A stretch of DNA of 64,000 bases from an uncultured Cohaesibacter sp. (lineage in GTDB: Bacteria; Pseudomonadota; Alphaproteobacteria; Rhizobiales; Cohaesibacteraceae), in NCBI RefSeq assembly GCF_963676485.1, contig NZ_OY781114.1, forward strand, positions 806,001-870,000, given 5' to 3'. Below, one piece after another: positions 15,702 to 24,849 of this stretch. Each line of letters begins with the position of its first letter. Positions within the stretch are counted from its first letter, which is position 1. The position numbers and the translations under genes are program-made. The notes beneath the pieces are model-generated. The model was not told the origin of the DNA and made no database searches. It saw only the letters and a program-made list of their open reading frames with translations.

Positions 15702-18700
15702 ATGCCTTCATTCCAACCAGCCTCATTGGCGAGCCCCTATCTGACGCTGTCGGCCCACCCGACCATCGGCGCTGTATTGCTGGATTCCCGCCCGGCCTGG
15801 GTGTGGAATGGCGAGGGAAATCGCATTCTGTGGGCCAATGCCGCCGGATTGGCCTTCTTTGGCGAAACGAACATGGATGCTTTGCTGGACCGCAGCTTTG
15901 GTGATGTTCACCCGGCGCGACGTCATCTGGCGCGGCTTGCCCGCAATGCGAGACCGGATGCGCCAACGCTGGACACATTACGTTTCTTTCTCGGGCTCTC
16001 GTTTGTTACGCTTTCATGTCTCTGCAAGAAAATTCAGGTTGAAGGGGAAACGGTTCTTCTCGTGCTCTCGTCCGAGCCGCTGGACGCCATAGAAGCGCCG
16101 AGTCAAACGCCGGATTGGCCCGAAAATGCCGACCCGAAGACGTCCCTGCTTTCTGCCCTTTCTTGCGATGGTGCCTTATATTCTGCCCTGCTGGATAATG
16201 ACGGCAAGGTGATCGACGCATCCGAAGGGTTTGACCCTTTTGGCAAGGATGCGGAGGCGCTTGATAAGCTGCTGGAAAATCTGGCTGATGAAAAGCGCTT
16301 TGCGGAAGGGTTTTTGCCCCTTTCTGATAGCCAGACCAGAGCCGCTGTAGCGCGCATTTCCGATGCACCGGATATCGGCTACCTTCTGCTGGTCCATAAT
16401 CCGGCCATGGCGTTCGATGAGGACCTCACGATTTCCGACAATCCGTTTGCCGAGCTGGAAGACGAGAATCAGGAAGAGATCGAGAAGGCACTGGCAGAAG
16501 AATTGGCTGATATTTTCGACGATCCGTTCGGCATCGATGAATTGTCAGATCTTGAAGAGCATCTCATCAAGGGAGCGGATCGGCTCAAGGATCGCGATCT
16601 GCAGCCTTTCATCTCCGACGAAGGCAAGCCCTATTCCTCCTTGTCCTTCACCGACCCGATCACTGGAAAAGAGCTTTCCAAGGACGATCTGAGCGGAGAT
16701 GGCAAGGATCTGCCTAATTCGGAAGCGTCTATCTCGGTTATTGATTCGCACCTGCAGCAGAATAGGGATGACAATGTCTACCGGCTGCAATTTCCAAGGC
16801 GGAGCAAAGTCTCATCGGATCAATCCGCTGTGAATGACATGACCAACGACTTCCATGCCAACGGCGCTTACCATTTTGTTTGGGAAAGTGATGAAATTGG
16901 CCGTTTCAAGTTTGTATCGGAAGAATTGGCCAACAGTGTTGGCCCTAAAAACGCCGATATTGGCGGATTGACTTGGAAAGACGTGGCCTCCCGCTTCGAA
17001 ATGGATGAAGATGGTGCCATCGCAGACGGTTTTGCCTCGCGCGATACATGGGCAAGCCTTGATGTCTGGTGGCCCGTTGAGGGCAAACCATACCGTATCG
17101 CCGTGGAACTGACCGGACTACCAATTTACGGCCACCTGCATGGTTTTCAGGGCTACCGGGGCTTTGGGCTATGCAAGCAGGATCAACGACAAGACATTTC
17201 CGGTTCAACCGAGCATCAGGACGCTCCTGTTTCAGTCGTGCCCGTGCCGGAAGAGCCTTCAAAAGACTCCCAGCAAATGCGAAGCGAAAGCCAGGGGCTT
17301 CTGCTTCAAATTGCACAAATTGAAGAACTGATATCTGCAGACTTACTCAAGGCGGCGCAAAATGCCGTAGCATCCACGACAGAACTGATTTCGCCAGAAA
17401 CAGAAGGAGACAAGGGACGGTCGCCTCAGGAACCTGACGAAACGAGCGGGGTAATCGCCGTGTGTGACGATAGCAAGAAGGGACCGGAAGACCAGAGCCA
17501 CGAAAATAATAACAATCAAAGCGAGCCTGAAAAGCCGGAGATCCAGGAAACTCAACCGTCTGATGACGCTGAGGCCATTGCGCATAAACACAATTATGAG
17601 CTTGTCGACTCGCTACTGAGTGGCAACCCGGAAGGTGTTCGGGAATTGGCACTTGACGCAAGCGACAAGGATCTGACCACGCGTGAAGCCAAGCTCAGCG
17701 CAGGCGAAGAACATGCCTTTCAGGAAATCGCCGAGGCCTTGTCTGACGAGAGCTTCGAAAGCCGTTTACCTGCAGAAGATCTTGATGACGATTACGAAGA
17801 TCTTGACTCCTTCGGCGAGGATGATGCGGACGACGAGGAAGATGATATTTCAAAGGAAGCCTCCGCGCCGCAAGCCACGACCTTCTCGACCGACGAGATC
17901 GCTCAACAAATTGCCAATGAGATTGAAAAAGCTGACAACGGCGATGCTTCCGCCCAGCCCGCTGAGGCAACCGAAAGCGAGAAAAATAAGCCAGCGCAAG
18001 CGCCTTTTTCGCGGCAACCTCTTTCTACCCTCATCAAGAAGCGTCTCAAGAATGATGAAGAGCCAGCTTTGCCTTGGCGCGCATCCAATGCATCCCTCGG
18101 GGATCTGCTTGCAGCACGTGAACGCAGGGATGAAGCCCACAAATCGGCCACCAGCAAAGCCTTTCTTGATATTTTTTCTATTGATCCGAAGCTGAAATCC
18201 CTGCATGAGCAGACCGAGATCTCAAAGTCCGCGAGCGCTGCACCACAAGATACTCGGGATGATGCTCCTGCCAACGAGACGATAGAAACAGCTGAGGATG
18301 CCGAAACTGTCGATCCGCAGCAAAGCGAGGGCATTGAGCCGAGCGAGCCGAAGCACTTCTTGGTGCCAGACATGGACGTCACCGATGCCAATGACGCTGA
18401 CGAAGCCGAGGAGCAAAGCCCTTGCACGGAAGACGCAACCTCGGATCTTGAAGAAGGACCGCAAGAGGATCCTTTCGAAGAGCCTGTGGTGTCCTCAAGC
18501 CATTTTGTCATTTCAGCGACGAGCGATGATGATGATGGATTGCCAGAGCCTCCTGCCATGCCATCTCTGGAAGATGAAGACGCTGAGGAAGAGGCGCCCC
18601 TTTCGGAAAGTTCTGCCGATTTGACCGCAGCGACCGTTGCTGGTGTGGCAGCGCTCAGCATAGACTCACTCTGGGACAAGGCGGACAAATCCTCCCCACT

Positions 18701-20186
18701 CATTGACATGCTGAACAAGTTGCCAACCGCAATCATCGTGTCATCGCAAGGGAAAGTCCTGTTCGCGTCAAAAACGGCACTCTCGCTGCTGGGATTCAAG
18801 ACGCCTGAAGCCTTGCAGGCGATGGGGGGCATGGAGGGTCTCTTTTCCGGTCGCCCGGGTGATTGGCTCACCAAAACCAACGGGCGCACAACGTTGCGCA
18901 CCGAAGATGGCAGCCCAATTTCTGTTCAGGCCAACATCTCGTCCATCAATTGGGGTGAACAGCCTGCCGCCATGCTCTGCTTTGAAGAAACACCCGCGGT
19001 TCCCCCTTCCGTTGGCGTCTCCGAAGAAGACGAGAAGATTGCCGAGCTGGAAGCCATTCTGGACACGGCGACAGACGGTGTTCTGGTGCTGGACCGGGAT
19101 GGATGCATCCTGCGGATGAACCATTCCGCCGAGGCGCTGTTTGAAGTGGATCGTCACAAGGTGGCCGGGGAACGCTTCATCTCGCTGCTGGCCAATGAGA
19201 GTCACAAGGACGCTCTTGCCTATCTGGAACGGTTGCGCAACAGCGGCCTTGCAAGCTTGCTCAATGGAGGACAGGAAGTCATCGGGCAATTGCGTTCGGG
19301 CGGTCTCATCCCGCTTGTAATGACCATGGGGCGCGTATCCATTCCCGGAACGAGCCGTTTCTGTGCTGTATTGCGCGATGTAACGGACTGGAAGCGCACG
19401 CAGGAGGAACTGCTCACCCAAAAGCTGCGCGCGGAAGATGCCAGCAAGAAAAAGTCGGAGTTTCTGGCCAAGGTCAGCCATGAGATCCGCACACCGCTCA
19501 ACGCAATTATCGGCTTTTCCGAAGTGATGATGGAAGAGCGGTTTGGCTCTATCGGACCGGAGCGCTACAAGGATTATCTCAAGGATATCAAGCTTTCCGG
19601 CACGCATATCATGAGCTTGCTGAATGACTTGCTGGACCTGTCCAAGGTTGAAGCCGGGAAGATGGATCTTCAGTTTGAAGCGGTCCGGCTCAATGGACTT
19701 GTCGCCGAATGTGTCGGCATCATGCAGCCACAGGCCAATCGCAGCCAGATCATCATCCGCACCTCGACAGCTTCCGGGTTGCCTGATGTCGTGGCGGACA
19801 ACCGGTCGCTGCGCCAGATCATTCTCAATCTGCTTTCCAATGCCGTGAAATTCAATCACGCTGGTGGGCAGGTTATCGTTTCCACCACACAGCAGGAAAA
19901 TGGCGACGTGGTGCTACGCATCCGCGACACCGGCATTGGCATGAGCAAGGAAGAGATGAAGCGGGCGCTGGAACCGTTCCGCCAGATTTCTCCGACAACG
20001 CGCAGTGCCTCGGAGGGCACTGGTCTGGGATTGCCGCTGACCAAGGCGTTGGCTGAGGCCAACCGGGCTCGGCTCTGCCTTTCAAGCGAAAGCAATCATG
20101 GTACATTGGTGGAAATCATTTTCCCCGAGGATCGTGTGTTGGAAGCAACCCTTGAAGACCTAGCCGAAGCAGAGCCGGCCAGCTGA
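15702..20186 (+). CDS. PdhS/PleC-type PAS sensor histidine kinase with giant acidic linker
   Basis: This 1494-residue kinase resembles PdhS, the PleC/DivJ homologue that controls DivK and cell polarity in Hyphomicrobiales. A PAS-like region lies at about 20-135 and another at 385-495. Residues about 500-985 are an acidic, repetitive, probably disordered linker. PAS-like domains follow near 990-1095 and 1108-1225, then HisKA with H1260 (AKVSHEIRTPLNAIIGFSE) and an ATPase domain with N, G1 (RIRDTGIGM) and G2 (GTGLGLPL) boxes. There are no membrane segments, so it is cytosolic. PdhS proteins are usually about 1000 residues; the extra length is the linker. The ribosome site is weak. Confidence 0.85.
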   Translation: MPSFQPASLASPYLTLSAHPTIGAVLLDSRPAWVWNGEGNRILWANAAGLAFFGETNMDALLDRSFGDVHPARRHLARLARNARPDAPTLDTLRFFLGLSFVTLSCLCKKIQVEGETVLLVLSSEPLDAIEAPSQTPDWPENADPKTSLLSALSCDGALYSALLDNDGKVIDASEGFDPFGKDAEALDKLLENLADEKRFAEGFLPLSDSQTRAAVARISDAPDIGYLLLVHNPAMAFDEDLTISDNPFAELEDENQEEIEKALAEELADIFDDPFGIDELSDLEEHLIKGADRLKDRDLQPFISDEGKPYSSLSFTDPITGKELSKDDLSGDGKDLPNSEASISVIDSHLQQNRDDNVYRLQFPRRSKVSSDQSAVNDMTNDFHANGAYHFVWESDEIGRFKFVSEELANSVGPKNADIGGLTWKDVASRFEMDEDGAIADGFASRDTWASLDVWWPVEGKPYRIAVELTGLPIYGHLHGFQGYRGFGLCKQDQRQDISGSTEHQDAPVSVVPVPEEPSKDSQQMRSESQGLLLQIAQIEELISADLLKAAQNAVASTTELISPETEGDKGRSPQEPDETSGVIAVCDDSKKGPEDQSHENNNNQSEPEKPEIQETQPSDDAEAIAHKHNYELVDSLLSGNPEGVRELALDASDKDLTTREAKLSAGEEHAFQEIAEALSDESFESRLPAEDLDDDYEDLDSFGEDDADDEEDDISKEASAPQATTFSTDEIAQQIANEIEKADNGDASAQPAEATESEKNKPAQAPFSRQPLSTLIKKRLKNDEEPALPWRASNASLGDLLAARERRDEAHKSATSKAFLDIFSIDPKLKSLHEQTEISKSASAAPQDTRDDAPANETIETAEDAETVDPQQSEGIEPSEPKHFLVPDMDVTDANDADEAEEQSPCTEDATSDLEEGPQEDPFEEPVVSSSHFVISATSDDDDGLPEPPAMPSLEDEDAEEEAPLSESSADLTAATVAGVAALSIDSLWDKADKSSPLIDMLNKLPTAIIVSSQGKVLFASKTALSLLGFKTPEALQAMGGMEGLFSGRPGDWLTKTNGRTTLRTEDGSPISVQANISSINWGEQPAAMLCFEETPAVPPSVGVSEEDEKIAELEAILDTATDGVLVLDRDGCILRMNHSAEALFEVDRHKVAGERFISLLANESHKDALAYLERLRNSGLASLLNGGQEVIGQLRSGGLIPLVMTMGRVSIPGTSRFCAVLRDVTDWKRTQEELLTQKLRAEDASKKKSEFLAKVSHEIRTPLNAIIGFSEVMMEERFGSIGPERYKDYLKDIKLSGTHIMSLLNDLLDLSKVEAGKMDLQFEAVRLNGLVAECVGIMQPQANRSQIIIRTSTASGLPDVVADNRSLRQIILNLLSNAVKFNHAGGQVIVSTTQQENGDVVLRIRDTGIGMSKEEMKRALEPFRQISPTTRSASEGTGLGLPLTKALAEANRARLCLSSESNHGTLVEIIFPEDRVLEATLEDLAEAEPAS

Positions 20187-20229
20187 GAGCAGCCCGGCTG
20201 GTCCTTGCTTGCCAAATGAAGACGCTGGA

Positions 20230-21630
20230 TTATTCCCAGGCCAGTGACAGGCGCTTGCAGGCTTCGAGCAAGTCGGCGCGATCACGGGGGGCTGTGACGC
20301 ATATGCGGACCCCGTCTGACAACATACGCCCGGCGCAAAATGTGGAAGCAGGCACAAGATCAACACCAGCAGCCCGCGCCAGCGAGGCCAGCTGTTCTCC
20401 GGTCCGTTTGCTATAGGGGCTCCCCTCTGCCGTTGAGATCCAGAGATGCGGTGCGGCGGGGTCACGCCCGAGCGCGGGCAAGTTCAGGCGTCTGCGTACG
20501 AGCGACTGACGGGCACGCGCCTCCTGCCTCTGCCAATCCATATGCTCCTGCGCGGCACCGCTCTCGATCCAGTCGCAGGCAAGTTCGAGCATGACCGGAG
20601 CCGTCATCCAGCTTGTGACATGCACCAGCTCATCGGTGGCAAAGTTCAGATTCAATGCCTTGGATCGATCTTCATCAAAGGTCACGACGATATAGCCAAA
20701 ACGCAAGCCCGGTGCGACCAGCTTGGAAAGCCCGCCCACCAGAATGGAGCGCCCGGCAAGCTGAAGGCTGAGCGGAGACTGGTTGGAGAAGCCGCCATAC
20801 ACATCCTCTTCGATCACCAACAGATCTAGTTTTTCGGCCATTTTCGCAATATCCGCACGTCGCTTGCGGTCCATGGTGGCCCCTGTCGGATTCTGCAGGA
20901 TCGGGCTAACCACCAGCGTTTTGGCACCGCTGGCTCTGGAGGCTCTGTCCAGATCTTCCGGCAGGATACCATGTTTGTCCATGGCCACGGGTACCAGCCG
21001 CAGCCCCATCTGCTTGGCAGCCACTTTCATCCCCGGAAAGGTCAATTCTTCGACCAGCACCGGCAGATCCGGTTTAGCGATCATCTGCAAGGCAGCAAAA
21101 AGCGCAGCCTGCGCGCCAGCACAAGGAAAAATGTTGCTCTGACGGGGATGAAAGCCCCGCACCCGACAGAGCTTGATCACGGCATCGCGACAGCGCGCAA
21201 TAAGGTCCGGCGCATGGTATTCCATGACATCGGCCAGATCATCGCGCGCAAGAAGCGCGGAAAACCGCCCCCGCACATCTTCGTTGGAAAAGGCATGCGC
21301 AGGCTTGATGGTGGAGAGATCAATGGCATTTTCCGCGTGAGGGCGATCGATGGCATAAAGCTGGGTGGCCGTATTGACGGGCAGAACATAGGTTCCTCGC
21401 CCCACTTCACCAGCGATGAGACGCAGGCGGGTTGCTTCTTTGAAGGCTTCCGTCACGGTTGAGAGATTGACCTGAAGAGCCCATGCAAGATCCCGCTGGG
21501 TGGGCAACCGCGCCCCAGCCGGCAAGGCACCGCTGCGTATATCGGTTTGCATGGCATCCACGATGGCGCGGTAGAGAGGCCCGGTATATCCGGTCAGGTC
21601 CGGACACCAACTTACCTTTTTATCTTTCAT
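20230..21630 (-). CDS. MocR-family (GntR-HTH plus aminotransferase) regulator
   Basis: This 466-residue regulator fuses an N-terminal winged HTH (about residues 15-80, GARLPTQRDLAWALQVNLST) to a class I aminotransferase-like domain. The PLP lysine is visible in VGGLSKLVAPGLRFGY and the PLP-aspartate region in LVIEEDVYGG. Such proteins use PLP as an effector and usually control a neighbouring amino-acid or vitamin B6 gene. The ATG at 21630 follows GAAGGG; the open frame extends far upstream but into the divergent gene. It faces a threonine dehydratase across a region with three CCATACAAT boxes. Confidence 0.92.
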   Translation of the reverse strand: MKDKKVSWCPDLTGYTGPLYRAIVDAMQTDIRSGALPAGARLPTQRDLAWALQVNLSTVTEAFKEATRLRLIAGEVGRGTYVLPVNTATQLYAIDRPHAENAIDLSTIKPAHAFSNEDVRGRFSALLARDDLADVMEYHAPDLIARCRDAVIKLCRVRGFHPRQSNIFPCAGAQAALFAALQMIAKPDLPVLVEELTFPGMKVAAKQMGLRLVPVAMDKHGILPEDLDRASRASGAKTLVVSPILQNPTGATMDRKRRADIAKMAEKLDLLVIEEDVYGGFSNQSPLSLQLAGRSILVGGLSKLVAPGLRFGYIVVTFDEDRSKALNLNFATDELVHVTSWMTAPVMLELACDWIESGAAQEHMDWQRQEARARQSLVRRRLNLPALGRDPAAPHLWISTAEGSPYSKRTGEQLASLARAAGVDLVPASTFCAGRMLSDGVRICVTAPRDRADLLEACKRLSLAWE

Positions 21631-21940
21631 TTTACCCTTCCGAACCGTCTTGCACAAAGACCGGCCATTTATCCTCGCCCTCATTATGGATCTGAGAGGG
21701 AAAAACGGATTTTGAAAATTGTATGGAAGGCAATAATCTTGCACCCCATACAATATAATATTTGAACCATACAATATCCTTTGCCATGATTTTTCACAAC
21801 AGAATTTTACGCAGTCGGTAAACCCTCCCTGCCCAGCCTTTTCCATGATGCCCCATTGGAGAGCTGCGCGGAGGAAAGCGCACCAACCGGATAGAGCCAG
21901 ATGGCCGCCGCCCCGTTTTGACAAACAAAGGATACATACA
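21631..21940. other. Divergent promoter region of mocR and threonine dehydratase
   Basis: This 310-base region contains the repeated CCATACAAT boxes at 21718-21775. No gene or transcript other than the two divergent ones is suggested. Confidence 0.6.
21718..21775. promoter_or_regulatory. Probable MocR operator, three CCATACAAT boxes
   Basis: ATTGTATGG at 21718-21726 is the inverted copy of CCATACAAT, which recurs as direct repeats at 21746-21754 and 21767-21775. The direct repeats are 21 bases apart, two helical turns. MocR proteins such as GabR and PdxR bind direct repeats combined with an inverted copy, so this is the likely operator for both divergent genes. Confidence 0.7.
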
Positions 21941-22909
21941 ATGCTTAGCTGTCTGGATTTTGAAAAGGCCGAAGAACTCATTTACAAGATTCTCGCACCA
22001 ACCCCCTGCTACAACTGGCCTCTGCTGGCTGCCGAGCTTGGCGCCGATGTCTGGATGAAGCACGAGAATCATACGCCGACCGGTGCTTTCAAGGTGCGCG
22101 GTGGTCTGGTCTATGCCAACCGCTACAAGGCACGCTTTCCAGGTGGGGCCGGTCTCATTTCTGCGACACGCGGCAACCATGGCCAGAGCTTGGCCTTTGC
22201 TGCCCGCATTGAAGGGCTGAAAGCCACCATTGTTGTTCCCAAGGGCAATTCTCCTGAGAAAAATGCTGCCATGCGCGCCTTTGGCGCAACGGTCATCGAG
22301 GCCGGTGATGATTTTGACGAAGCGGTGGCCAAAGCCAAGGCAATGGCTGCAGACGAAGATCTTCATATGGTTCCCTCCTACCATGAAGACCTTGTGGCAG
22401 GCGTTGGCACCTATTCCTACGAGATGCTGCAGCAGAACCCGGATCTGGACACAGTCTATGTGCCGATCGGCAAGGGCTCTGGCATTTGCGGCATGATTGA
22501 AGCCCGTAATGCGCTCAATCTCAAAACCAAGATCGTCGGTGTTGTCACCGCTCGTGTCGATGGCTATGCCCGTTCCTTTGAAAGCGGCATCCTGACGCCA
22601 GCCGACCGCAGCGATACCTTTGCCGACGGCCTCGCCGTGCGCGTGCCGGATCCCGATTCTCTGGATATCATCATGAAGAATGCCGAACGCATCGTGCGGG
22701 TTGAAGAAGACACCATTGCCGACGCAATCCGGCTCATTTATCGTGCCACGCACAACGTTGCAGAAGGCGCTGGCGCCGCTGCACTGGCTGCACTGATGAG
22801 CGAAAAGGATAAAATGGCGTGCAAGAAAGTCGGCGTGGTCCTGAGCGGCCAGAATATCGATACCGACTGGATGGCCACGATCCTGAATGGCCAAACCCCA
22901 ACGGTTTGA
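21941..22909 (+). CDS. Threonine dehydratase-like PLP enzyme
   Basis: This 322-residue fold-type II PLP enzyme is most like threonine/serine ammonia-lyase, giving 2-oxobutyrate or pyruvate. The PLP lysine sits in TPTGAFKVRGG, the loop TRGNHGQSLAFAA follows, and the phosphate-binding glycine loop reads PIGKGSGICGMI. It lacks a C-terminal ACT domain, so it is the catabolic rather than the isoleucine-regulated type. EutB-like enzymes of ectoine degradation look similar, but no ectoine genes are present. AAAGGATAC precedes the ATG at 21941. MocR control is inferred. Confidence 0.85.
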   Translation: MLSCLDFEKAEELIYKILAPTPCYNWPLLAAELGADVWMKHENHTPTGAFKVRGGLVYANRYKARFPGGAGLISATRGNHGQSLAFAARIEGLKATIVVPKGNSPEKNAAMRAFGATVIEAGDDFDEAVAKAKAMAADEDLHMVPSYHEDLVAGVGTYSYEMLQQNPDLDTVYVPIGKGSGICGMIEARNALNLKTKIVGVVTARVDGYARSFESGILTPADRSDTFADGLAVRVPDPDSLDIIMKNAERIVRVEEDTIADAIRLIYRATHNVAEGAGAAALAALMSEKDKMACKKVGVVLSGQNIDTDWMATILNGQTPTV

Positions 22910-22923
22910 CCCCAACGGTTTGA
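22896..22923 (+). repeat. 14-base tandem duplication across the dehydratase stop codon
   Basis: The sequence CCCCAACGGTTTGA occurs twice head to tail, the first copy containing the stop codon of the dehydratase. It looks like a recent slippage duplication and does not alter the protein. Confidence 0.85.
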
Positions 22924-22964
22924 CCGCCTGTCCGAAAGCATAATTTTGCAAGCCCGAAAGACAC

Positions 22965-22998
22965 AAGACCGGCGACGCCCCATCGCCGGTCTTTCTTT
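22965..22998 (+). terminator. Terminator of the threonine dehydratase gene
   Basis: AAGACCGGCGA pairs perfectly with TCGCCGGTCTT around a 7-base loop and is followed by TCTTTAT. It lies 56 bases after the stop codon. Confidence 0.8.
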
Positions 22999-23037
22999 AT
23001 GCATCAGGCTTTACACAGCAGGCATCTGCCGGAGGCC

Positions 23038-23655
23038 CTAGAAAAACAGCTCCGGCTCGCTCAACATCAGATGCTGGATGAGGAGGATGGTTTTGGCATC
23101 CCTGAGATTGCCTTGCAGAACCGCTTCACCCAGCTCATCCAACGCGATTTCCTCGACAATGATATCCTCGCCCTCCTCGGCCAGCCCGCCCCCTTCGCTG
23201 ACACGATCAGTGAGACTGTAAGAGGCCAGATAGGCATAAAGGCGTTCGGTCAACGTGCCCGGCGAGATAAAAAAGCTGGAAACTTTCTGCAAATCCGAAA
23301 TGCGGAAGCCAAGCTCTTCTTCGGCTTCGCGCAGGGTCGCCTGCTCCGGCTCTTCGCCCGGGTCAATCAGACCCGCAGCGACTTCAAGGATCATCGGGTC
23401 CTTTTCCTTATTATAGAGCGCTCCGGCCCGCAACTGGCGCACAAGCAATGCAACGCGGCGCTCACGATCCACCGGCAAAACACAAATCGCTTCCCCATGA
23501 TCATGAATTTCCCGCTTCAGCGACAGCTTCTCGCCATCGCTCTTGGTAAAGGAAAGCGTGCAGGTAGACAGCTTGATAAAGCCGTCATACTGGAGTTCGC
23601 AGTTGGTTAGCTCAGCGTCCGTCTTGTCACGCCGAGGAAGGAAGCGATCCGACAT
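23038..23655 (-). CDS. Nudix hydrolase, ADP-ribose/nucleoside diphosphatase type
   Basis: This 205-residue cytosolic hydrolase has a full Nudix box, GLIDPGEEPEQATLREAEEE followed by LGF, with the metal-binding REAEEE glutamates. The domain architecture, with LVRQLRAGALYN before the box and SPGTLTERLYAYLA after it, is that of the YffH/AdpP-like diphosphatases. ADP-ribose or a nucleotide sugar is the likely substrate; sequence alone does not decide. I chose ATG 23655, the start of MSDRFLPRRDK, rather than an upstream in-frame start within the neighbouring gene. Confidence 0.88.
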   Translation of the reverse strand: MSDRFLPRRDKTDAELTNCELQYDGFIKLSTCTLSFTKSDGEKLSLKREIHDHGEAICVLPVDRERRVALLVRQLRAGALYNKEKDPMILEVAAGLIDPGEEPEQATLREAEEELGFRISDLQKVSSFFISPGTLTERLYAYLASYSLTDRVSEGGGLAEEGEDIIVEEIALDELGEAVLQGNLRDAKTILLIQHLMLSEPELFF

Positions 23656-23719
23656 TTCATGTGCCTTTATTGATTTCGGGTTGCTCTGCCAGATCGAGAA
23701 TCGGGCAGACCGGCAGCTT

Positions 23720-24574
23720 TCAGCGGGGACCAAACAGCAAGGTGCGGGCTTCAAAAGCACTGGCCTGAGGGCGACCGAGGCTCATACCCAACTGCCCGAA
23801 CACGGCAACCTGCTGCTGTTGGCTGCTATAGGGTTCTCCATCCACTGTATGGATATTATATGCCCAACCCGGAGCAATCTGTCCACCCAAGGCGATGGCC
23901 GTGGCCAGTGAAACCGTTTCCTGAGGGCCGAATGCGGCCACAGACCAGCGGACGGTTTCCAGCAAATGAAGCTTGTCCAGCCCGGCGAGATATCTGCGCA
24001 ATTCATGTGCATTGCTTGACGGCTCCTCGCCATCATCGCCCAGAAGGAACAGAAGAGCGCGCTGGCTTTCGGGAATAACGCCATATTGGCGGAAGGCGTA
24101 ATACCAGTCGACATCGGATGGATCGGTCATGGCGAACTGGACACCAATTCCCAATTCTTCGCAGACATCGAGCAAATCCCTTGCGCTGTCTTCGTCGCGT
24201 TCGTCGCCATCGCGCGGAAATAGTTGACCAAAAGGCAAGAGACAGGCATCCGGCTTCACATCGCTCAAAAGGCGGGCGCAGCTTTCCACCGCGCCCATAT
24301 CGGTCAAATCCGGCTCCAACTGGATCAAAGCGCTTTCCTCCAGCGTCTCCCGCAGCGCCACGACCGTTTCCTTGCAAACAGCCTTATCCAGTGATGCCAG
24401 GCCGCGCTCGTCTCGCGGAGCACAAGAAAAAAGGGCAGCTCCGGACGCACGTGCCTCAAGGGCTGAGGCCTGCAATTCAGCCAGTTTGACCGGGAGGAAA
24501 AGATGGTCCCGCTTCGTCCGTTTCGGACCATTGGCAGACATCGCGATAATCAAGGGTTTCGGGATTCCGAGCAT
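23720..24574 (-). CDS. BKACE (DUF849) fold protein with lost active site
   Basis: This protein of about 284 residues matches the beta-keto acid cleavage enzyme family (Kce-like TIM barrel): LIIAMSANGPKRTKRDH, LPVKLAELQASALEARASGA, and near the end LALGG-type and LGRPQASAFEARTLL segments. In active members strand 2 reads GAxxxHxHxRD, supplying two zinc-binding His; here it reads GAALFSCAPRD, with both gone. The C-terminal GGH and the Glu position are also changed (GGQIAPGWAYN). It should therefore not catalyse the Zn-dependent retro-Claisen step. The start is uncertain: 24610, 24574 or 24541, none with a good ribosome site. Confidence 0.75.
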   Translation of the reverse strand: MLGIPKPLIIAMSANGPKRTKRDHLFLPVKLAELQASALEARASGAALFSCAPRDERGLASLDKAVCKETVVALRETLEESALIQLEPDLTDMGAVESCARLLSDVKPDACLLPFGQLFPRDGDERDEDSARDLLDVCEELGIGVQFAMTDPSDVDWYYAFRQYGVIPESQRALLFLLGDDGEEPSSNAHELRRYLAGLDKLHLLETVRWSVAAFGPQETVSLATAIALGGQIAPGWAYNIHTVDGEPYSSQQQQVAVFGQLGMSLGRPQASAFEARTLLFGPR

Positions 24575-24849
24575 CAAGGGTGTTCCAGCAGCAAAGAATG
24601 GGCGTTTCATCAAACCATTATTAAATATCAGAAGCTTAACACCAGAATGCAGCAAATGAGAAACCATTTTTCTCTATTAACAAGCAAGACGTGTTTGGCC
24701 CCAATGCTACGCCATAAAGGGGAATGCAGCTGTTTTTGCAAAAGCGGGCCATCTTATGTAATAAGAAGCGACAGACCAACTCGGCGAGCTTGGATTTCCT
24801 GATCCCTTATTGCCTTGCCCATTTTTGATGCCGAATGAAGAGAGCCACC

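Noticed and set aside
21845..21940. Upstream extension of the threonine dehydratase frame
   Set aside because: The extra 32 codons have no similarity to the family, and AAAGGATAC precedes the ATG at 21941.
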